A DNA stretch of 9,417 bases from DATDRS01 sp035291605 (GTDB lineage Bacteria > Chloroflexota > Anaerolineae > Anaerolineales > UBA6663). The translations under genes were made by a program, and so were the position numbers. Position 1 is the stretch's first letter. Each line of letters begins with the position of its first letter. Under the pieces are notes generated by a model. It was not told where the DNA came from. It saw only the letters and a program-made list of their open reading frames with translations, and made no database searches. Below are positions 6,655 through 9,417 of this stretch, piece after piece. The stretch spans positions 1 through 9,417 of the forward strand of contig DATDRS010000053.1 in NCBI GenBank assembly GCA_035291605.1, written 5' to 3'.

Positions 6655-7095
6655 TCACTCTTGAGTTTCTGCCTGGGAATCCTCTGCGCCTTTCATCAGC
6701 TCCATCACCCGCGCTCGCATCGCTCTCGCCGCTTCCAGGGCTTCTTCGGCTTCGGCCCTGCCGATGTCTTCAAAGGCGATGTCGCCGGGATAGCGGCCAG
6801 CGGTGATGTATTGGTTAAGGATTCCACCCTCAGGGGCCATTTTGCCCAACTCAGAATCGTAAGCGGAGCAAGCCTTGAGCAATTTGAGAATGTCGTGCGT
6901 CTTCTCCAGCGTCCAACCGTGCGCGATCAGGTAGCCCTTCAAGGCTTTCTCGGCCGCGCCCTGACAGAGGAAACAAATGACGTGATAGGCAGGCGACTCG
7001 GATTTCATTTCGCGCTCGGCTACCATCAAGTCTTCTGCCGCGTAGCGCAGCCATTCGCGCAGGGTTTCAACCGGGCGTTTGGGTTGGTCGCTCAT
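6655..7095 (-). CDS. HEPN domain protein, partner of the adjacent nucleotidyltransferase
   Basis: This 146-residue protein has a HEPN four-helix domain of the PF05168 type over residues 14-130: AAEDLMVAERE (19-29), QGAAEKALKGYLI (45-57), KTHDILKLL (65-73) and YITAGRYPGD (96-105). The ordering of the QxAxEKALK, THD and RYP elements is typical of the family. HEPN genes next to minimal nucleotidyltransferases (MNT) form toxin-antitoxin or nucleic-acid-binding pairs. The RX4-6H motif of HEPN ribonucleases is not seen, so this one may not cut RNA. The start at 7095 overlaps the end of the RpiB-MNT gene by 29 bp, which suggests translational coupling; ATG 7110 is an alternative, and neither has a good Shine-Dalgarno sequence. 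The acidic C-terminus (AEDSQAETQE) is probably disordered. Local GC is lower than in the neighbouring metabolic genes, consistent with acquisition. Confidence 0.83.
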   Translation of the reverse strand: MSDQPKRPVETLREWLRYAAEDLMVAEREMKSESPAYHVICFLCQGAAEKALKGYLIAHGWTLEKTHDILKLLKACSAYDSELGKMAPEGGILNQYITAGRYPGDIAFEDIGRAEAEEALEAARAMRARVMELMKGAEDSQAETQE

Positions 7096-7942
7096 AGAGC
7101 ACTCGGCCATACTTGAAAATATGATGCGTGTAAAAGGGATTGTTATCAGCCAAATTGCGCTCAACTTCTTCCGGCCTGCGCACAATCAGGTCGAGGCTAA
7201 AATCACGTCCCCAGAGCAACAAATCAATCCGGCGGCGAACTAACCGGTTCGGCATGGGGCTATCCTGAATGACAAATAAATCCAAATCACTATCTTCCCG
7301 GGCCTCATCCCGCGCCCGCGAACCAAACAGGATGATTTTCTGCGGCGCGATTTCGCGCGCAATTTTTTCCGCAATGTAAGTAAGCAATTCAGAGGTTATT
7401 TGTCTGGTGTCCAAGCGCGGGTCTTTCTCAAAGACCTCCGATCGAACAGCCGGTGTTTTCTTTTCTTCCCTGTCTTCCTTCTTCTTTCTGCCTCTCCTCT
7501 GTTCTTCTTCTAATTCCCTCACCTTCCCCAATCGCCTAACGTGCCGCTCCTCGCCTGTGAACCGGGCGTTGAGGAAGGCGCGCACGAGTTCGGGCGCGAG
7601 TTCCGGACCGATGATGCGCGCGCCGAGCGTGAGCACGTTCATGTCGTCGTGCTCGACGCCCTGGTGCGCGGAATAGGTGTCGTGGCACACGCCCGCGCGG
7701 ATGCCGCGCATCTTGTTCGCGGCCACGCACGCGCCGACGCCGCTCCCGCACAACAACACACCGCGCTCGGCCTGGCCCTGCTGGATGGCCTCGCCGATCG
7801 CGCGGGCGTAGTCGGGGTAGTCCACCGGGTCGGGCGAGTGGGTGCCGAGGTCAATCACCTCGTGGCCTTCCGCGAGGATCGTCTCGACGACTTTGGCCTT
7901 GAGCGGGAAGCCCCCGTGGTCGCAGGCAACGGCGATTTTCAT
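7067..7942 (-). CDS. rpiB: Ribose-5-phosphate isomerase B fused to a minimal nucleotidyltransferase (MNT)
   Basis: This 291-residue fusion has two parts. Residues 1-143 are RpiB/LacAB, which interconverts ribose 5-phosphate and ribulose 5-phosphate: DHGG (8-11), LLCGSGVGACVAANK (63-77) with the likely catalytic C65, CHDTYSA (86-92), then H98 and N102 in the block leading to NVLTLGARI, and the final ERHVRRL. Residues 145-163 are a Glu/Lys/Arg-rich linker. Residues 176-288 are an MNT domain (PF01909 type): GS at 207-208, ten residues, then D219-L-D221, and a third acidic residue D251 (SLDLIV), so the metal-binding site looks complete. Known MNTs of MNT/HEPN pairs transfer AMP to their HEPN partner, and a HEPN gene follows at once with a 29-bp overlap. 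RpiB is normally about 150 residues and free-standing, so the fusion is unusual. No Shine-Dalgarno sequence precedes the ATG. Confidence 0.88.
   Translation of the reverse strand: MKIAVACDHGGFPLKAKVVETILAEGHEVIDLGTHSPDPVDYPDYARAIGEAIQQGQAERGVLLCGSGVGACVAANKMRGIRAGVCHDTYSAHQGVEHDDMNVLTLGARIIGPELAPELVRAFLNARFTGEERHVRRLGKVRELEEEQRRGRKKKEDREEKKTPAVRSEVFEKDPRLDTRQITSELLTYIAEKIAREIAPQKIILFGSRARDEAREDSDLDLFVIQDSPMPNRLVRRRIDLLLWGRDFSLDLIVRRPEEVERNLADNNPFYTHHIFKYGRVLYERPTQTPG
7420..7510 (-). other. Low-complexity purine-rich linker with a small hairpin, between the RpiB and MNT coding parts
   Basis: On the coding strand, bases 7510-7457 are nearly all purine (GAA, AAG, AGG codons) and encode a Glu/Lys/Arg-rich stretch. 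Next, GGTCTTT (7420-7426) and AAAGACC (7430-7436) form a perfect 7-bp stem with a 3-nt loop just before the MNT domain. There is no ATG or GTG in the right frame for a separate nucleotidyltransferase; an in-frame TTG at 7414 lacks a suitably placed Shine-Dalgarno sequence. The stretch looks like former intergenic DNA now read through in frame. Confidence 0.55.
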
Positions 7943-7946
7943 GGCA

Positions 7947-7987
7947 GTAGTCAGAAGTCAGTAGCCAAAAGGCGGCGCAAGGCGCAA
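7947..7987. repeat. Two neighbouring 7-bp tandem repeats in the rpiB / antitoxin divergent spacer
   Basis: GTAGTCA, GAAGTCA, GTAGCCA (7947-7967) are in exact 7-bp register, 4 bp from the rpiB start codon. After six bases comes a perfect duplication of GGCGCAA (7974-7987). The second pair occupies the expected -35 position of the plus-strand promoter at 7994. Confidence 0.65.
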
Positions 7988-7993
7988 CTGCTG

Positions 7994-7999
7994 TATAAT
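7994..7999 (+). promoter_or_regulatory. Sigma-70-type -10 element of the antitoxin/toxin operon
   Basis: A perfect TATAAT at 7994-7999 stands 30 bp before the antitoxin ATG, with AGGAGAG (8011-8017) as ribosome binding site between them. At a 17-bp spacing the -35 position reads GGCGGC, a poor match, so the promoter may be weak or may need an activator. The TA proteins would be expected to bind here and repress themselves, as is usual for such operons. Confidence 0.6.
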
Positions 8000-8023
8000 C
8001 TCGTTTGAGCAGGAGAGTATAGT

Positions 8024-8284
8024 ATGCTTGTCGAACCACGTCTAATTACACCTCAGGGACAAACGATTGTGCTGACGGCAGAACAGTACCAGAAAGTGGC
8101 CGCACTGCTGGCCCTCCGCGAGCCTGCGCCGCGCCCATCGGTGGAAGAAGTGCGGGCAATAATCAAAGAATTGCAGAATATGTTCGCGGGAGGTCCGTCA
8201 CTCGCTGAAATCTTGCTCGAAGAGCGCCGCAAAGACCGCGAACGCGAAGAAGCCAGAATCCGCCGTTTCTTTCCCAATGCTTGA
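8024..8284 (+). CDS. Antitoxin-like protein of a PIN (VapC-type) toxin
   Basis: This 86-residue protein most likely neutralises the PIN toxin encoded next and represses the operon. The N-terminal third (VEPRLITPQGQTIVLTAEQ) is beta-rich and may be the DNA-binding or dimerising part. The rest is helical: EVRAIIKELQ (42-51), then GGPSLAEILLEERRKDRERE (56-75), whose 'G-SL-LLEERR' pattern is common in antitoxins of PIN toxins and would wrap around the toxin. Very high Arg/Glu content suits a partly disordered antitoxin. The ATG at 8024 has a good AGGAGAG in front and a consensus -10 box upstream. Its stop overlaps the toxin start by 8 bp. The exact antitoxin family (Phd, AbrB or other) cannot be fixed by eye. 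Confidence 0.78.
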   Translation: MLVEPRLITPQGQTIVLTAEQYQKVAALLALREPAPRPSVEEVRAIIKELQNMFAGGPSLAEILLEERRKDREREEARIRRFFPNA

Positions 8285-8687
8285 GATCGCCTCCGGCACT
8301 TATGTGCTGGATACGCATGCCATGCTTGCGCTCCTCCAAAAGGAGGTCGGTGAGGAATTGGTATCGGCACTGTTGGCAAGCGTGAATCGAGGAGACGTAA
8401 CCCTCCACTTGAGTTTGATAAACCTCGGCGAAATCGCCTATACCTCCGAACGCAAGAAGGGCGCAAAACATGCCGCCGAAGCCGTCAAGCGAGTTCGCCA
8501 ACTCCCTATTATTTTCGAAGAAGTCACCGAAGCCCGTATCCTCGCCGCCGCGCATATTAAGGCCCAGCACGCCGTTTCGTATGCTGATTCGTTTGCGATT
8601 GCGCTGGCGCAAGAGTTGAAAGCAGTGCTGGTGACAGGCGATCCCGAAATTCACCAAGCGGGCCTGGTGACGATTCTTTGGGTGTAA
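8277..8687 (+). CDS. vapC: PIN-domain toxin, VapC-like ribonuclease
   Basis: This 136-residue single-domain PIN protein is the expected length for VapC toxins, which cleave tRNA or rRNA and stop translation when freed from the antitoxin. The acidic metal-binding residues are all in place: D12 (YVLDTHAML), E52 (INLGEIAYT), D104 (SYADSFAIALA) and D122 (VTGDPEI). The toxin therefore looks intact. The ATG at 8277 overlaps the antitoxin stop (ATG then TGA 3 nt on) and has no clear ribosome binding site, so translation is probably coupled. The 3' end overlaps a minus-strand small ORF by 37 bp. The pair lies on the opposite strand to the metabolic genes on both sides, which suggests insertion into a pre-existing tkt-rpiB cluster. 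Confidence 0.87.
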   Translation: MLEIASGTYVLDTHAMLALLQKEVGEELVSALLASVNRGDVTLHLSLINLGEIAYTSERKKGAKHAAEAVKRVRQLPIIFEEVTEARILAAAHIKAQHAVSYADSFAIALAQELKAVLVTGDPEIHQAGLVTILWV

Positions 8688-8785
8688 GCAAGCGCAGATT
8701 TTAAGTGCTCGGCCAGTTTGTCGATTTTTGTCTCTAAAGCCGCCACTTGTTTGGCTAAATCTTGAAGATTGGGATTGTCAACCAT
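8651..8785 (-). CDS. Small coiled-coil protein, 44 residues, downstream of tkt
   Basis: This small frame starts with ATG at 8785, one base after the transketolase stop (TAAG then ATG), and ends in TGA at 8651-8653. An excellent ribosome binding site (GGGGAGGG, 8799-8792) sits 7 nt upstream from its GGAGG core. The protein begins MVDNPNLQDLAKQVAALETK and ends in RPAW. Hydrophobic residues L7, L10, V14, L17, I21, L24 and L28 alternate at 3 and 4, which is a perfect a/d heptad of three full turns and predicts a short coiled coil. It has no signal or membrane segment. It overlaps the last 37 bp of the PIN toxin gene tail to tail. Coupled translation with Tkt is likely. The function is unknown; oligomerisation, or binding to a neighbour enzyme, would fit. 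Confidence 0.7.
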   Translation of the reverse strand: MVDNPNLQDLAKQVAALETKIDKLAEHLKSALAYTQRIVTRPAW

Positions 8786-8786
8786 C

Positions 8787-9416
8787 TTACGCCCTCCCCA
8801 CCAACGCCATCGCCTTCTCTACCACATTCTCCGCCGTAAACCCAAACTGCTTCATGAGCACATTACCAGGTGCAGAGGCCCCGTAGCGATCCAGCGTTAT
8901 AGTCGCGCCTTTATCGCCGACCCATTTGTGCCAGCCGAGCGAGACGCCGGTTTCGACAGCCAGGCGGGCGGTGACGTCAGAGGGCAGGACACTCTCGCAG
9001 TATTCGGGCGATTGCTCCTCAAATAGTTCCCAGCAGGGCATGGAGACGAGGCGTGCCCGGACGCCCTTCTCGGTCAGAATTTTCTCGGCGGCGACGATGT
9101 GCTGGACTTCGGAGCCGGTGGCAATCAGGATGATATCCGGGTTCTGGACTTGCGGGTTGAGGATATACGCGCCTTTGGTGAGGCCTTCCGCCGGGGCGAG
9201 GTTCGCCCGGTCGAGGACAGGGACGTTCTGACGGGTGAGGGCCAGCACGGTCGGGCGGTGACGATTCTCGAGGGCAACGCGCCACGCCCAGGCGGTCTCG
9301 TTCGCGTCGCACGGGCGGATGAAGAGCAGATCAGGGATGGCGCGGAGGGCGGCGTAGTGCTCGACGGCCTGGTGCGTCGGGCCGTCCTCTCCCAGGCCGA
9401 TGCCGTCGTGCGTGAA
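8787..9416 (-). CDS. tkt: Transketolase, C-terminal part (5' end outside window)
   Basis: The visible 209 residues are the end of a thiamine diphosphate-dependent transketolase, which moves two-carbon units between ketose and aldose phosphates in the cytoplasm. The window edge cuts the gene at the conserved pyrimidine-domain block THDGIGLGEDGPTHQ. Next come the substrate-phosphate region RPCDANETAWAW, LALTRQNVPVL, the start of the C-terminal domain (LIATGSEVQ), and the family end signature (RYGASAPGNVLMKQFG, then ENVVEKAMALV). The frame has no internal stop and runs off the end, so the gene is simply partial; an in-frame GTG at 9248 is an internal Val codon. It is followed after one base by the coiled-coil ORF. 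It lies upstream of rpiB in the direction of transcription, but the antisense antitoxin/toxin pair lies between them. Confidence 0.95.
   Translation of the reverse strand, partial: FTHDGIGLGEDGPTHQAVEHYAALRAIPDLLFIRPCDANETAWAWRVALENRHRPTVLALTRQNVPVLDRANLAPAEGLTKGAYILNPQVQNPDIILIATGSEVQHIVAAEKILTEKGVRARLVSMPCWELFEEQSPEYCESVLPSDVTARLAVETGVSLGWHKWVGDKGATITLDRYGASAPGNVLMKQFGFTAENVVEKAMALVGRA
8792..8799 (-). promoter_or_regulatory. Shine-Dalgarno sequence of the 44-residue ORF, inside the end of tkt
   Basis: On the minus strand GGGGAGGG lies within the last codons of transketolase, with 7 nt between GGAGG and the ATG at 8785. The spacing and strength are the main evidence that the small ORF is real. 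The bases also encode the Val-Gly-Arg end of Tkt, so the match could be partly coding constraint. Confidence 0.6.
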
Positions 9417-9417
9417 G

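Noticed and set aside
3782..6664. A 960-codon open frame on the plus strand, opposite the tal-pgi gene
   Set aside because: The minus-strand product has all transaldolase and isomerase motifs. The opposite frame is Arg/His/Leu-rich without recognisable domains, as expected from high-GC third positions of the real gene.
7070..7414. A separate nucleotidyltransferase gene starting inside the linker (TTG at 7414)
   Set aside because: There is no in-frame ATG or GTG, and the nearest GGAGG lies about 20 nt away, too far for a Shine-Dalgarno site. The continuous frame from rpiB is the simpler reading, though an assembly error in the purine tract cannot be excluded.
1972..7987. CRISPR array
   Set aside because: The repeats are 7 bp, degenerate, without spacers, and differ from site to site; no cas-like gene is present.
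7943..8023. A minus-strand promoter for rpiB mirrored in the TATAAT region
   Set aside because: The best minus-strand -10 match near there is TATACA with no -35 partner, too weak to call.
8787..9416. Transketolase as a broken gene
   Set aside because: The frame is uninterrupted and runs off the window edge; all C-terminal motifs are in order, so it is only cut by the window.

Overview
The window comes from a GC-rich bacterium. It is most likely a member of the Chloroflexota (Anaerolineae-like). The reasons are a fused transaldolase/phosphoglucose isomerase, secreted proteins ending in a short 'YLPL(I/V)-I-(R/K)' tail, and intergenic runs of degenerate 7-bp tandem repeats. This assignment rests on remembered family distributions, not on a search.

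Layout. Bases 2-1209 (+) carry two tandem, related secreted proteins with a pre-peptidase C-terminal (PPC) type beta-sandwich domain; the first is cut by the window edge. A hairpin at 1241-1265 separates them from a long minus-strand cluster of central carbon metabolism. In transcription order (right to left) this is: transketolase C-terminus (9416-8787), a 44-residue coiled-coil ORF (8785-8651), ribose-5-phosphate isomerase B fused to a minimal nucleotidyltransferase (7942-7067), a HEPN protein (7095-6655), transaldolase/phosphoglucose isomerase (6640-3812), an unrecognised helical protein (3762-3055), short-form 6-phosphogluconate dehydrogenase (2919-2002) and a histidine-phosphatase family enzyme (1968-1288). 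A plus-strand antitoxin/PIN toxin pair (8024-8687) sits inside the cluster, between tkt and rpiB.

How the genes work together. Tkt, RpiB, Tal, Pgi and Gnd cover most of the pentose phosphate pathway. Glucose-6-phosphate dehydrogenase and ribulose-5-phosphate epimerase are not in the window. Two toxin-antitoxin-like modules have entered this housekeeping cluster. One is the divergent VapBC-like pair. The other is an MNT/HEPN pair whose nucleotidyltransferase is joined in frame to RpiB through a purine-rich, charged linker; this is the most unusual object here.

Other points of interest are 7-bp tandem repeats that abut the start codons of three genes lacking a Shine-Dalgarno sequence, and a strongly ribosome-bound small coiled-coil ORF that overlaps the toxin gene tail to tail. 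A near-identical 23-bp sequence also occurs at both ends of the tal-pgi gene.
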